64,000 nt of DNA, from assembly GCA_003008705.1 (NCBI GenBank), contig PDUO01000018.1:708630-772629 (forward strand). The letters are read 5' to 3'. Below, piece after piece: positions 1 through 12,035 of the stretch (position 1 is the first letter of the stretch; the number at the start of each line of letters is the position of its first letter). Under the pieces are notes generated by a model, which was not told where the DNA came from, made no database searches, and saw only the letters and a program-made list of their open reading frames with translations. This DNA is from Pezicula radicicola. Taxonomy: Eukaryota > Ascomycota > Leotiomycetes > Helotiales > Dermateaceae. The translations under genes and the position numbers were made by a program.

Positions 1-47
1 CAGCGAACTCAACGATTCATAAAGTTTGATTTCTCCACTTCCACTCA

Positions 48-1403
48 TCAAAACACATAATTCAACCCCACCGAACACGGCACCAACCTCCCGGGCAAGT
101 ATCTCTCAATCTCAAACTTAACCCTCCACCCCGAACAATGCCCCGGCACCAGGATCCTCGGATTCAATTCCACAAGATCACGAACAGTAGCAGAAACCTG
201 TTCTGCTTCACCAGGAGCAAGGTGATAGCCTCCTACTACAGCATATAAAGGTGCCGGGGAGCCGAGCGTGAGAGAATGCTTGGAGACATTGATAGCACCG
301 GCATGGGAGCAGCCTGTGAATGTAATGAGACCTTTGCCTATTTCATATATCAGTAAAAAGATTAACTTTATTCTTTGGAAAGAGGAAAATGAGAGGAGGA
401 AAGGGGCTCAAACCTTTTAAATTGACCATCAAGAACCTCTCGTCTCTGATCTCCTCATCTGGCGTCCAAGTCTTGGTAGTAGTATCAAAACGAACCCCAT
501 TCCTAACACCCAACTCATAACTCGTGGTACGAGGAATCATCCCAGAGATCAGAAAGAAGTCGTCTAGAACTGTATGAGCTTCTTCGTTCCTGGAGATCTT
601 GCCTCCAGCTGCTTCAAGCTCTGAGAATGATGGATCGGCTTCCAGGGATATGACTTCCTCTTCGATTATCATACCCCGGAAGTCAGGGCGTGATGGATGG
701 AGGTCTACCTGAATGGTCAGAGTAGTCAGCATTTCCTGATCATACAATATTCCGGTATAAAAAGACCGTATTGGATCAGGCAAGACCCTTAATATTACTA
801 TTCGACAGGGAAAACGGAGAGAGAAAATCCACAGGATCACATACCACAACAGGGCTCTCCAAACCTTTCTCCTTCCTAGCAGCCGAAATCATCTCAACAG
901 CCTTAGCCATACCCCCCGAATGATCACGATGCCAATGCGAAAGCTGGACAAGCTCAACAGTAGCCAGATCTGGCGCGAGTCTCTTAACATTACGCTCCCA
1001 AATATCACCCTCAGGACCAGCATCAAACAGAACCGAATGCTTGACACCATCTTTGCTCGCAGTCTATTAATCCCATTGCATCAAATCAGAATCAATCCCA
1101 AATCTAGTCCACACTTACCATACTCATCACTGCTCGTCCAGATCCGATCAGATAAGGGAAGCGTAATTAATCACTTACGATGAGAACTGAATATCCATGC
1201 GCAGCACAACAGATGGCTTCCATCCTCAACTCCTTCTTCGCAACACCGCGATCATGAGCCTTAAACTTCGTACCTAGGGCTATTTGGCCGAAAGAAGTAT
1301 TGCTGAAGGAGACGGTGTCTGGTGCTGGTTTGGACATGATATCTAATTCATTGTCGACGATGATTAGGGCCTCGAGGCTGTCGACTTCTACGAGGTTTGA
1401 CAT
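48..1403 (-). CDS. Metallo-beta-lactamase-fold hydrolase, 4 exons
   Basis: Spliced protein of about 342 residues. Exons on the minus strand: 1403-1179, 1063-845, 708-414, 337-48; the three introns are 115, 136 and 76 bp and all phases agree. Residues 118-123 read HWHRDH, the HxHxDH metal-binding signature of the metallo-beta-lactamase fold, and a second metal-ligand His lies in GCSHAG near residue 258. The overall layout (N-terminal EALIIVDNELD, VLFDAGP, LSHWHRDHSGGM, VDLHPSRPDFRG, TGCSHAG, PGHCSGW) resembles the family annotated as 7,8-dihydropterin-6-yl-methyl-4-(beta-D-ribofuranosyl)aminobenzene 5'-phosphate synthase-like, whose fungal substrate is unknown. No signal peptide is visible, so a soluble enzyme is likely. 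The start at 1403 is the only ATG that opens the conserved N-terminus. The fold is well supported; the substrate is not. Confidence 0.85.
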
Positions 1404-2725
1404 TGCGGATGAGAGGGGATACTGGGTTAACTCGACGCCTTGGCTGTGTGTGTGATGGTACGCTTGTTTACAACGTGTGTTGAGGTGGAATTCTGTAGGA
1501 TTGTTGTGTCATCTATGAATCTGACCGAGGTAGATCAATGCCGCCTTCCCTTTCCGATGTCTCTTTCTCATGATGCGATAAAATAATTTCTAATCTAATA
1601 TGATACAAGTGAATTAGAAAATACGCCCTCTTTATAGTTCTCTAACCAATAGTCTAATATTTCGTCTTTAGGAATAATAGAAAGAAGACGGAGTCCACCT
1701 TAGTAGATCATCTTCTAAGCTATTAAAATAAGGCAGAGCATTAAACAAACTTGCAGAGCCTTTTAGGGAGAAGACAGCCTAACATCGGTTATTCCGGGGC
1801 ACAGAAGCCTGTAGCGCAGCCCTATAGAATAATTTTCTACAGGCCCCTCGTGTCTAGCTAGCTTGTATAGCGATTACGGGGTACTACTGTACAAGTAGGC
1901 CTGCAGTCCCATAAATTTTTGCCATGACCCTCGTACCCTATAGGACATGGTCTTTATGCGCTGCACCATTCTCATTTTTCAGTTCGTAGATAGAACATGG
2001 GAAAATGCTATTAAACAATTGAGATTTGACATGATTTTGTTAAAGAAAGCTAGGAGGTCTTGTTATGCTAGCTTAATAAATTGTGGTTTAGTGCCGCTGA
2101 ATAAAAAGCTCTTCTCTCTTATTTGAAAGACTTCTACACGAACGAACTTTGATTTGTAGGCAGCTAAATCTTGGGTTAAAATGAGTCCTACGAGCTACGA
2201 CGTCTCCTTTGCGTCTCCTGCATTAAATGATTCTGCTGGAAGTAAGAGTGACAAATCCAAACTTCTAGGACAAGTCTCTAGACCTTCGAGCTCGAAATCA
2301 GCCTGAGATTCTGCAGCAGTGAACTCACTACTTCCTTAACTTGTAAGCGCTAATTTTGGGAAGCTTCCTCCCCATCTCAACCCACCCTTTCTCTTTCTAT
2401 ACTTATCAACCTATAGTTTCCGACAAGAAGTAGGAGTTATCTATTCTTAAGCATGTCGAGAGGGTAAGTCTTCATTCCTCCATTCCCCTTCACTGCCTTC
2501 ACTGTCGTCGGCGACCCTTCACTACCCTTGACGACCCTTTACTACCCTTTGCTGTCGCCCATAATACCGTCGGAGAACCTTCTGCTAATGATGGCACCGA
2601 CAGATATGAACTTCTAGAGCTGCCTACTCTACGAAGTCTCCGGCCATTCCTTGACCCTCTTCGACCAAACGATCAACGAGTCTTGTGGCTTGTAGTCCTC
2701 GTGTTCCCTATTGTTATCCTTTACC
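1404..2725. other. Intergenic, no convincing gene
   Basis: No conserved reading frame was found. Positions 1780-1960 hold a GC-richer block with repeated ccctatag/tctacaggcc words that looks like old mobile-element sequence. At 2453 an ATG TCG AGA is followed directly by a good donor (gtaagt), and a short open frame lies at about 2570-2770, overlapping the RNase H gene antisense. I could not support it as a gene. Confidence 0.4.
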
Positions 2726-3553
2726 CTACCCACGTGCACAGCCGCTTATTAACTTTGCTGCATGTTTCTTTCTAAAAGACCGCCTTGCACCACGCTTTGC
2801 AGCCCGATCAGCCTTTATATTCCCTATAACTCCTGCGTGTCCAGGAACGTATCGTAACTCGACCTCTACCTTAAGTACTCTTAGTCCTTCGGATGCAATA
2901 ATTCCTGGTCCAACTAGTTCCTTTCCATATGTAAGGCTTTTAAGTTTACTTAAAGTCTGTTGAAATTGAGTAAAGAATTCTAGCGCAGGAGGGCAGTCAG
3001 AGTAGATAACAACTTTACTCGGCCTTTGATCTGCCTCTACCTTACAACAGTACTCCCATGCGATTTCGAGGGCTTTTGCAATAGCGTATACTTCGAGAAC
3101 ATGTGTGTGAATACATCCTCGAATACGCCAAGAGAGGTTGGTCCATGTTTCTGTAGATAACTGATATGCAATACCTATTCCACAACAGGAATTCTCCATA
3201 CGAGAACCATCAGTCCAGTAGACTAATCGCTGGGTTGTATAAAGACCAACTTCTTTCGCTGCTATAGTAAGAGCAATAGGTCTGGGGTCAATAATAACAA
3301 CTCCTACAAAGAGCTTATTCTTTAGGCTTTGCCTTTTTTTGCTTCGTAGAGAGGGTTTTTGCTCCTGCTGCAGACTAACAGGACTTCCTAGGTTTATTTG
3401 AGAACCTCTTAGTGCTTTTTGAGCATCACGCGCTTTTGTTATAGAGCAGAGATCGCAGCCTTTGCAGGTAGGTAGATTCTGTTTCCGTAGATTCTCCTGC
3501 TGTCGTTCATGTGCTCTTCGCGCTATTCGAGCAATACGAGAGGGTCGAACCAT
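2726..3553 (-). CDS. Solo RNase H type-1 protein of non-LTR retrotransposon type
   Basis: Intronless, 275 residues from the ATG at 3553 (an in-frame ATG 47 codons upstream also exists, but the MVRPSRIARIARR start looks better). An N-terminal CKGCDLC (C30, C33, C36) resembles a small zinc knuckle. An RNase H domain follows at about residues 108-255. All four catalytic acidic residues are visible: D115 in WTDGS, E154 in HVLEVYAIAKALE, D186 in YSDCPPAL and D249 in GNIKADRAAKRG. The VPGHAGVIGN loop is typical of the RNase H domain at the end of fungal LINE polyproteins. No reverse transcriptase or endonuclease frame lies next to it, so this is either a retrotransposon remnant with an intact frame or a domesticated gene. 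The intact frame and complete catalytic set suggest that it is recent or under selection. Confidence 0.75.
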   Translation of the reverse strand: MVRPSRIARIARRAHERQQENLRKQNLPTCKGCDLCSITKARDAQKALRGSQINLGSPVSLQQEQKPSLRSKKRQSLKNKLFVGVVIIDPRPIALTIAAKEVGLYTTQRLVYWTDGSRMENSCCGIGIAYQLSTETWTNLSWRIRGCIHTHVLEVYAIAKALEIAWEYCCKVEADQRPSKVVIYSDCPPALEFFTQFQQTLSKLKSLTYGKELVGPGIIASEGLRVLKVEVELRYVPGHAGVIGNIKADRAAKRGARRSFRKKHAAKLISGCARG

Positions 3554-4280
3554 GGTTGAGTGGTTAAAGTTGAGGGGAACCGAGTTGAGAGTTTGAGGGG
3601 AACTGGGTTGAGTTACGGCAGTATGAATATTATTGTGGTTGTGACAGTAGTCGCCATAGCGCTTGCTAGTGATGATGCGAAGGAGTCGTGTCACTATCGT
3701 CTGACTAGTGGGGACGGTACAATTAATAGTATAATTTTAGGTGGCTTCTGGCTTTGGCTCTGGCGTGGGTTCTGGCTCTGGCGCTCTAATTAAGAGCTCT
3801 GCGCTATAGTCTGCCCATGAAATATTGGCTTCTGTATTGATGCAACATATAGAGTAGAAGGAGGGCTTTCGAATGAGCCTATCGCGAAGGCAATTACAGT
3901 TGATTTGATAGGCGAAGGAAAGATCGAAAGAGATAAGCTTGACCCGGCCTGGACGAGGGTGGCGCTAGTCACGTGAGCACAACCGTATCATTTCTGTAAG
4001 AAGTTTTATCATCACACTACGCGCACACCTCGAAAGGCACTTGTCACGTTTTCTAGCGAGGATGGAAGTCTAATGTCTTATTTTCATACTATATACTCGA
4101 CTCATCACATAGGAGTCAGGACTCATTAATCCATTTCCGGAAGACTTAATCCGCCAGACGTCTTGTCTAATCTAGCAAAACGAAAAGCAAAGTCACGCGT
4201 GCGCCAAAATATCCCGTAATAAACAGCTTGCAGTAATAATGTGTGAATGAACCCAATGTACAAAGCAGGAATGAATCTAC
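3554..4280. other. Intergenic between RNase H gene and FAS2 3' end
   Basis: No gene seen. The short GGCTTCTGGCTTTGGCTCTGG-like run at 3742-3783 is a local TGGCTCTGG-type imperfect repeat. The stretch next to 4280 should contain the FAS2 3' untranslated region. Confidence 0.4.
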
Positions 4281-7200
4281 TTAGAACGAAGCAACGGCAA
4301 TGGCGATAGCTTGGCTATCTGAATGCGAGATCGATACACTAATCTCTGAGACTCCTGCCTTCTTGGCTGCATTTTGAGCGTCACCATGGAGCTGTTGAAA
4401 ATTAGGACAGTACTGTACATATTGGAACAGGGGAACTTACAGTGACAATTGGTGCACCCTTATCATCGTTGGTGATCTCGATATCCTTCAGCGGAGCTCC
4501 GGCTCCCTTACTCGAAACACCGAGGGACTTGAAAACGGCCTCCTTCGCACTCCATTTTCCTGCGAAGGAAGCTTGTGGGTTTGGTGCGCTGTGGCAGTAG
4601 CTTTGCTCCTTCTCAGTAAAGTTTCGCTGCACAAAGGTGTCGTTGTCGATGTTGATGGCTGAAATGTCCTCGACGTCAACACCAACCTTGCTGTTAGCAG
4701 TGGCAGCACCCTTAGCCAAGGACTCGACCATCTTCTTCGTGTCGTCTGCCTTCTTCTTGTTGGTGGCCTTTTTCATGAAGTTAGGACCGTATGTAAGGGA
4801 ATCTGGCTGATCCTTGACATGTCCAACGGAAACACGAGCATCTGGGTTGAGGAAGACATCTATTAGCTGATCATCTGTATATGGAGACTCTGTCTTAGCA
4901 ACGAAGAGAGTGTTGTTAATCAAGCCGTTGTGGAAGTATCGGTAGGCCTTCTTCTGTCTGGCTTCAACCTTTTCGCTGTAAGCAGCATAGGTGGCCTCGT
5001 CGAGAGTGGCGAAGAGATACTTGGGATGAATGCCGATGGCTTGGGCACCCTTTTGACCGAAACCGAAAGACGTAACTGAGAATGCCTTCACACCATCGGT
5101 CTGAATGGCACGGCTTGGGTAGACGATGTAGTCAAACTGTTCCATGACCTGATCAACGTTGTCGGCATTTCTGTTACCGGGAACAAGACCACTGTTCATG
5201 ACTTGCAAACAACCATTGAACATCCAGGATCCAGCAGCACCCTTAGGATGTCCAGTGAGGTACTTCTGGAAAATACCCAAGACGGCGTTGCCCTTCTTTC
5301 TGCCAAGATGCTCCAGTTGTGCACAGATAACAGAGGATTCGTTCTTGTCGTTGGCAACAGTTGAGGTACCGTGGAAAGAGGCGACATCGAGATCATCAAT
5401 AGTCAGACCCCATGTTGCAAGAGCACCCCGAAGTGGTGCAATGGATGGATCCTTCTTCCAGAAGGTGTTGCCAAGGCTGTTGAGAACTTCTGCCTCTTGT
5501 CTGGCGGCCTCGCGCTCAATGTGATTGGCGCGTTCCTGTGCATACTCGGACTCGTTGAAGACACTTCCTTGTGCTTTCATGGCGGCAATTTCCTCGTGGA
5601 GATACTCGAGTTCAGACTCCTGCCATTGCTTGATGTTCTTCTTACGAAGCTCAATTTGTCTGCGACGGTACTTGATATCCAGAAGAGGGGATGGGAACTT
5701 GCCAGCATTTTCACGAGCGGTTGTGAGAACACCCTTTCCTGGTGCTGGGACGGATCGGCCAATCTTATCAGTGGCAGTTGTGGTCAGACCGATGATACCA
5801 TGGATGGGGACACCCATATCAAGAGCAAGTCTGGCAGTCATGATGACTTGGATACCGCAACCTTGAGATTCCATGAAACCACTTCTGGTGGTGGTTGTAG
5901 GGCGGGACATCTCCTTCGGTGTACGTCCGTGGGCAAACTCATCCACAGCATTGCTGGTGGCTTTCATATTGGCGAACTCGTAAGAGCCTTCCTCTTGGAA
6001 GTCGTCGAAACCACCAACAAAGCAGACACGTGCCTTGCCTTCAACAATGGTCTCGTAACCAATATCGATAGACTCCACAGCAGTCGCGCATGCACCGACA
6101 GGAGTCTTGATGGGGCCAGTGGATGACATGAGCAACATGTTAACCCAGGCGCTCATAGTGTTAATGAAAGACTCTTGCAGGATATCTTTTTGTAGAGGCT
6201 TGTCCAAGAAACGATCCTTGTACATACCCCTCAATGCTGAAGTACCTCCAATACCCGAACCAATGCAGTTACCGACTTCAGAAAGATGAACATATTTGTA
6301 GAATTCGTATGGATCGGTGATACCAGATGACAAGAGTGATTCAACCGTGCAAACTAGAACGAAGAGGGTGACTGGATCAACTTGTGAGATGATGTCGTCG
6401 GGAATACCGTACTTCTTGGCGTCCCAGCCAGTTGGGATCTGACCAGCGACAAGTCTGTCAAATTTGAGTGCCTTGGGGATAAGCAGAGTAGCACCCTTCT
6501 TCATGCGCACAATGTACTCGCCAGAGTCAGGGATCTCAAATATCTCAGCCTTCTCGCCGTGTTCGCGTCTGAACTCCTCGGCCGTCTCCTTTGATGTCTC
6601 AAATGGCTCAAGATCCTCTTCAATCACAACCTCCTGAAGAAGTTGCTTCTTGTTGGGATCATAGCCCTTGAACAGCTCAGGCTCGATGAGACGGATACCA
6701 GAATGTTCGAGAATGTGCTTCTCATACTTGGCCTTGATATCTTTGTCGTCGACAGGATCGCCAGACTTGGCATCGACCCATCCGGCGTACTGCTTGCCCT
6801 TGATTGTCCCGTTGTGGTTCTTGATGAGACCCATGATCCAAGCCATTTCAACACATCCTTCGAGTGAGAATTCGCCGTAAGCTTCCATCTCCCATCTAGT
6901 GCGAGAGTTACCCCAAGGTCCAACCTCTGCAAAACCGGTGACCACGACAACCTTCTCGAGATCAACCATTCCCTTCAGGTTCTCGTTGAGAGGCTCAATC
7001 TCCTTCTTCCAATCCGGAAGGTGAGGAAAGTCGAACTTGATGTTTGCACGAGGTTCAATGTTGACTTTCTTGTAGAGAGCCTCGCTGTTTTCACCGTTCA
7101 CAATCTTATTCTCGATTGCGGTCTCCTTAGTGACGGCCTGTCTGACTTCGCTGTCTTCCATAATATTCTTTCTCAACTTTTGCATGAGTTCATTGAGGTT

Positions 7201-9994
7201 AGGGATGAATTGAAGACCACCGTTCAAATCAGCGAATACCGGTTCAGTCTGGCATAGGTCGACAATCGCAGGCGACATGAGGCCAAGTAGATTGAAAGCC
7301 ATTTCCTTTTGGGAGAAGGTACGAACACCGTATGCCTCAACACCTTCAGCAACAACATTGTTGCCGGCCATGAGACCAGTGCCACGAGTCCAGCCAATGA
7401 CGGCACCGCAGATTGTTAGGAAGTTGCCCCAGCTCTCTGAGTGCCATCTGTTGAAGAGGGTTTCAAGTCCCAACTTTGATTCAGAATAGAGACCATCGTT
7501 ACCGAACGTACCGTGATTGGGCGAAAGAGGTATGACGACTTGGGCGGGACGAGTTTCGTAACCTCGCTCGGCCTTCTGTGTCTTGATGGCACCAAGCAGA
7601 CGTAGAACGTTCGTTAACATGATGCGATGTGCGAGTTCAGATTTTGAGTCGATGTTATCAATCTCACGGCCGTTTTCAGAAATGGCGGCGAAGGGGACAA
7701 CATAGTCCAGATCCCACCCAAGTCCTGTCTTTGTGTCGTAGATATAGTCAACCAGAGCCTCAACATCCTGTTTGCTACCGCCGTTGAAAGGGACGACGAT
7801 AAGTTGAGAGCCACGAGAGCCGTATCGGGAGTACATCGCTTGGTAGTACTCTGTAACTTCGCGCGAGAATCGACTGGTAGTAACAACTACTTTGGCACCA
7901 CCACTGATCAAACCTCGCAGAACATCTGCACCGATGGAGCCAGCCCCGGCACCAGTCATTAGAGCGTTTTTGCCTTGGAAAGTGACGCCATTCTTGGCTG
8001 CCTCCTCCAGACCGTCAATGTATATACCAGTGAGTTTCTTGCTGTATTCCCATCCGTGTTCATCCTTTCGCTTCAAGTGCAAGAAAGGAATGGTCTCAAC
8101 CTTACCGGTCTTAGTGGGACCGTTTGTTGATCGAAGGCCTGTCTTCTTGTGTCCGTTGATCTTGCCATTGCTAGCCTCCTTCGGTATGATCTGTCCCTCG
8201 CTCATGGCAAGTGATCGGATGACATCTGTGTAGAGAGTCTTGATTTGAAGCTGGGAAGACTTGGAAAGCTTGTGTTGCTGCTTGATGAGCTTGTAAATGC
8301 GGCTCAAATCGGCTTGGACTTTGGTTCGGTTGCCATACTCAGAAATCTTTCCCCCATCCGCCATCTCGCGCACATAATGCTCAAGTTTTCGAACACTAGG
8401 ACGAGGAACCTCCTCATATGACAAATTACCACGGGCATCAACAGTTGTGTGAGGTCCAGTTGGAATTGAAACATCCTTGTAGCAGGGAGCACTGTCCAGA
8501 ACCTCCTTACAATTCTCAATTAGTTGCTGACCAAGCTCTTTTGCAAGCTGGTACGTTTCGCCTCGCTCAGTTGGACAGTTGTCAATGTGGTATTGCATGA
8601 AATCAAGAAGCGTCGGGTTGGAGCGGTTCATGATTCTGATGCACTGGCTGACAATTTCGCGATCGACGGCTTTTAGACGTCCGAAGATGATGTCGTAGTA
8701 CATGGTAAGGGCATCTTGACGAGCCCAATTCCATGAAGAATCATATACTCTGGCCTTCAGCTGACTGAAGACTGGTTCAATGCCAGAAGCATAGAACTCC
8801 CCGTGCTCTACATTCCAGAGGTCCAGTTGTGACTGGAGTGCTTGCTGTGACTGTTGTGATCCAACGAAGGCTTTGTCACCAGCTCGGAGATCCATCTTCA
8901 AGTATCTTGCAAAAAGCTCAAGCTGCTGCTTGAATAATGCCTTCTGGTCTTTAGTCAGAGCATCGAGCGCTGCTGGGTCCATCATCATTCCACCACCACC
9001 TCCTCCGGCGGCAGCAGCCTCGGGTGCAGCCAAGCTGATTCCAGCATTTGCTGCGTACTTGTGTGCAACATCGTCAAGGTATGCCTTGGCGTCGTTGTCA
9101 GCCCCAAGGCGTGCTGCTGGCTCCATGGTCAAGGCCAGGAGCAAAACACCGTCTTGTCGACCTCCTGCGAGTCCCCATCTGGTCTCCAAGTATTTTCGTG
9201 CAGCAGTAATGTTAAAACCTCCAGGCATCTTGGAGGATATCAATCTTGCAATAAGAGAAGAAGACTGCTTTCCAAGTTGGCCATTGAAAGTGGCTTGCAT
9301 AGAAACTCCAAGCTCGTCTAATGGGGTATCTTCTGGCTTTTCTGGTGTAGATCCAAATTCCTTGCCCAAATCGCCGAGAATCTCATTCTGGAGGGTTGAT
9401 TTACCTGTAAGAGAGAGAGCTGATCAGTACTTGCCAAATATTTGAAGACGGGAGTTCCCGCTTACCGCCAACAAGATCCTTAATGGCCTTGCTCAGAGGG
9501 ATTTCCAACAATTGTTTCTTTAGCTTTTGAGCAACGAGAGCTCTGACGATGTCCACCGCACCAACTGGTGCATCGGGAACTTGTGCTGCGGGGCCTGCAG
9601 AAGCTGGAGGCGGTGCAGCTGCAACTGGTGCTGGACCTGAAGCCGGCGCGGATACTACCGGAGCTGGACCACTAGAGCCCGCAGCTGGCGCTGGCTCGTC
9701 TTCAACAGGGTCTGCGTCGTAATAGATCTCCTTGGCATCCTTGTTGTAGCAGAGAACTTGTCGCTGAACTGATTTTGCTGCGTCGTAGGCTTCGTATTTT
9801 GTCGCGATTGTCTGCAATGCCATGCCTCCAAGTGTATTCTGGGGACCAATTTCGACAATTCTCTCCGTCTCCTTCTCCGCGAGAATGACATCTTGTGTTT
9901 CAATCCACCTCACGGGCGAGGCAAATTGGTATGCCAGAAGCTCAACAAGGAGCGTATGGGCGAGCTCTTGCTCGACTTCGGGTGTCATTGGCAT
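4281..9994 (-). CDS. FAS2: Fatty acid synthase subunit alpha (FAS2)
   Basis: Three exons (9994-9466, 9404-4441, 4391-4281), introns of 61 and 49 bp, 1867 residues, the normal size for fungal FAS alpha. Domains in order: N-terminal piece of the malonyl/palmitoyl transferase, Ala/Pro-rich linker, acyl carrier domain, ketoreductase, ketosynthase, and C-terminal phosphopantetheine transferase. The first intron splits the codon just before the carrier motif [12 protein letters not shown]; Ser179 is the expected phosphopantetheine attachment site. The ketoreductase NAD(P)H loop [14 protein letters not shown] and the ketosynthase motif [10 protein letters not shown] (catalytic Cys about 1282) are visible. 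The transferase domain shows VGVDVEDI and [12 protein letters not shown]. The true C-terminus (ending [13 protein letters not shown]) is reached only through the last intron; without it the protein would end early. Cytosolic; forms an alpha6beta6 complex with the FAS1 product, from which it is divergently transcribed. Confidence 0.97.
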
Positions 9995-12035
9995 CTTGTG
10001 TACTCTATTTTACGTCCGAAGACGATTATGCTGATTCGAAGAGGGTAGCCAGCGGCGTGTTTGGGGGGAAAGGGTGGGAAGCGGGGGTTCAATGCTTCAA
10101 GGTCGTTGTTGTAAATTTTGTCAAGGGCAGGTTCGGGTGAGGGCAGGAACAGGCTGCTGGAGAGAAACGGCAGTGGCAGTGACGCAAATAAAACAACACG
10201 ATGGTATATGAAGAAGAAGAACGGGTATTATGGAATGGAAGAGAGAGTAGTTGGGAAGGTGTGTTTGGAGGTCAGACGGAGAAGAACTGCGGTCTATGTC
10301 TATTAGGTTGAGAAAAGCTTCAAAGATTCCCAGACCGGGTTCCTTTGGTTTGTTGGATGCTCATATTTTGATGGAGCTCAACAGATTTCTACTAGTCCAA
10401 AGATGGTCGTAGCGCACTTACCCCCCTAACTCCAGACGCCCACCACTAGAACCAACAATGCACCTTTTCCCGCCACTATGCAACTCTGCCACTTCGGGCT
10501 GCAGGACGAGGCAGAGCGTTAACCGGCGTCCGCACCAGCGCAAGCCTCGAAGCTGTTGAATTCTTCGATGCCGCATTCTTATCGACCTGGTGAAGCTGTG
10601 GCGGCACTCATCAGTATGCATTTTCATCGGCGTCTCGATAATCCACCGGCGTAGAGTGGTACGATGATGCTAACCCCTTTCCCCACCAAAGACAACAAAA
10701 AGTGCCGGGGTGCAGTAGCCGAGCTCCAAAAATTGGGAATTCCTCAGCCTTTCGACGACAGTTTGATGGGTGCGATGGATGCTCTGGACAGCGCATTCAG
10801 AGGTCCACGTTGTGCGCGCTCTTCCACTGGTCCGTATCGGATCAATACGTTTCCTGCGTGCCTCCGAATGGAGGTAAACATGCATACTCTTAATCAGAAC
10901 TACGGGATAACCTACCTACAACAGTCATTCTATGCGACGTTGATGTTACTGTTGATGACCGCTCACGAGAGAAGGCTGACAACCTTGGGATGAGAGGCGA
11001 GCATAATCATGACTTAAAGTACTATAAGCGAATAATCTTTTTATACGGTTTTGTGTGAAACCTAGAACTGAATCTATAATTAATGAAAGTAATGAACTAA
11101 GAAGTAAACTAGATGTTCAACTATATTTAAATGCAAACAAGGAATTACTAGTATAATGTAATGCACTAGTTGTAAGAAAAATATTAATATAGATATTTTA
11201 GCTACAATAAGCACTAGCAGCCTTGAGGTACTCATGCGAGCCCTACACCCCCTAATACAGTTCATCCTCTGGTGGCGCTGGGAAGGGATAAGGGATAAGG
11301 GCATACCAGGGTCCAAGGGAATAATGAGGGACGGCATGTCGTAGACTTTGCCTCGAGAATGATGAAATATGTGCGAATATCGCAGCGACCTCCGGATACC
11401 AAAAAGTGATGGTTCTGATAAGGGTCTGTAGGGTCTCTAGTGTCGCTCTACGTAAACTCTCAGCTCGTCCCTGGGTCTCCCCTCATCGCATATCTTACAT
11501 CACCGCCGCTGTGTGGCAGCCAATCAAGGCCCGCCCAAAAAGTTGTGGTGGTCTAGTGGGTGGTATGCACCTGCAGCCTGATCCCTCCTGCTGCGTCGGT
11601 TCCTCCCCAACACGTCGCGCTAGCGTAATTTTGGTTGAGCAACTCGAGCTTGCCCGCAGGCCCGAATTTTCGTAAAGGCTTCATTCAATTGAACAACACT
11701 TTCCTCTAAACTCCCATCCCAAACCAAACTCCTCCTCTTCAGTTCAGGGAATTCCGTGTTCATATTTCTCTCTCTCCCTCACATACCGTCTTCGTTTTAA
11801 TAATTCACTTGACCGCCACTGCAAGCTTTGTTGGCAAAAAGAAAAACTCCCCAGCTGCATCCGCAGCGAAACTCTTGATTCCATTACTCCTGCTCTTCAT
11901 TGAGTTCCTGGAGCTTCAATACGGGTTAGTAAACACAAATTGGTCTCTCGTGAGCGTCCCGAGCGTGCAAAGATAGTTTCTGACCTTTCCCTGGCATACA
12001 GAACTTTGTAATTACTTCCAAACCACACCCTCGCC
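9995..12035. promoter_or_regulatory. Shared divergent FAS2/FAS1 intergenic control region
   Basis: About 2 kb between the two FAS start codons, with no conserved coding frame. The FAS1 side (11690-12030) is pyrimidine-rich with runs such as tttctctctctccctc at about 11765, typical of strong fungal promoters and leaders. The centre (11000-11200) is AT-rich. The stretch 10440-10900 is GC-richer with short open frames on both strands that look random. No binding site could be assigned with confidence. Co-regulation of the two subunits is inferred from the arrangement. Confidence 0.6.

Noticed and set aside
2453..2770. Small spliced gene starting ATGTCGAGAG|gtaagt
   Set aside because: A tiny first exon and a second frame lying antisense to the RNase H gene; no conserved protein pattern.
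10418..10993. Short open frames on both strands in the FAS intergenic region
   Set aside because: They overlap each other on opposite strands, have no recognisable motifs or splice support, and look like random frames in GC-richer DNA.
11540..11630. tRNA-like stretch (ggtggtctagtgggtggta...cggttcctcccc)
   Set aside because: D-arm-like words are present, but there is no TTCRA T-loop and no acceptor stem that pairs.
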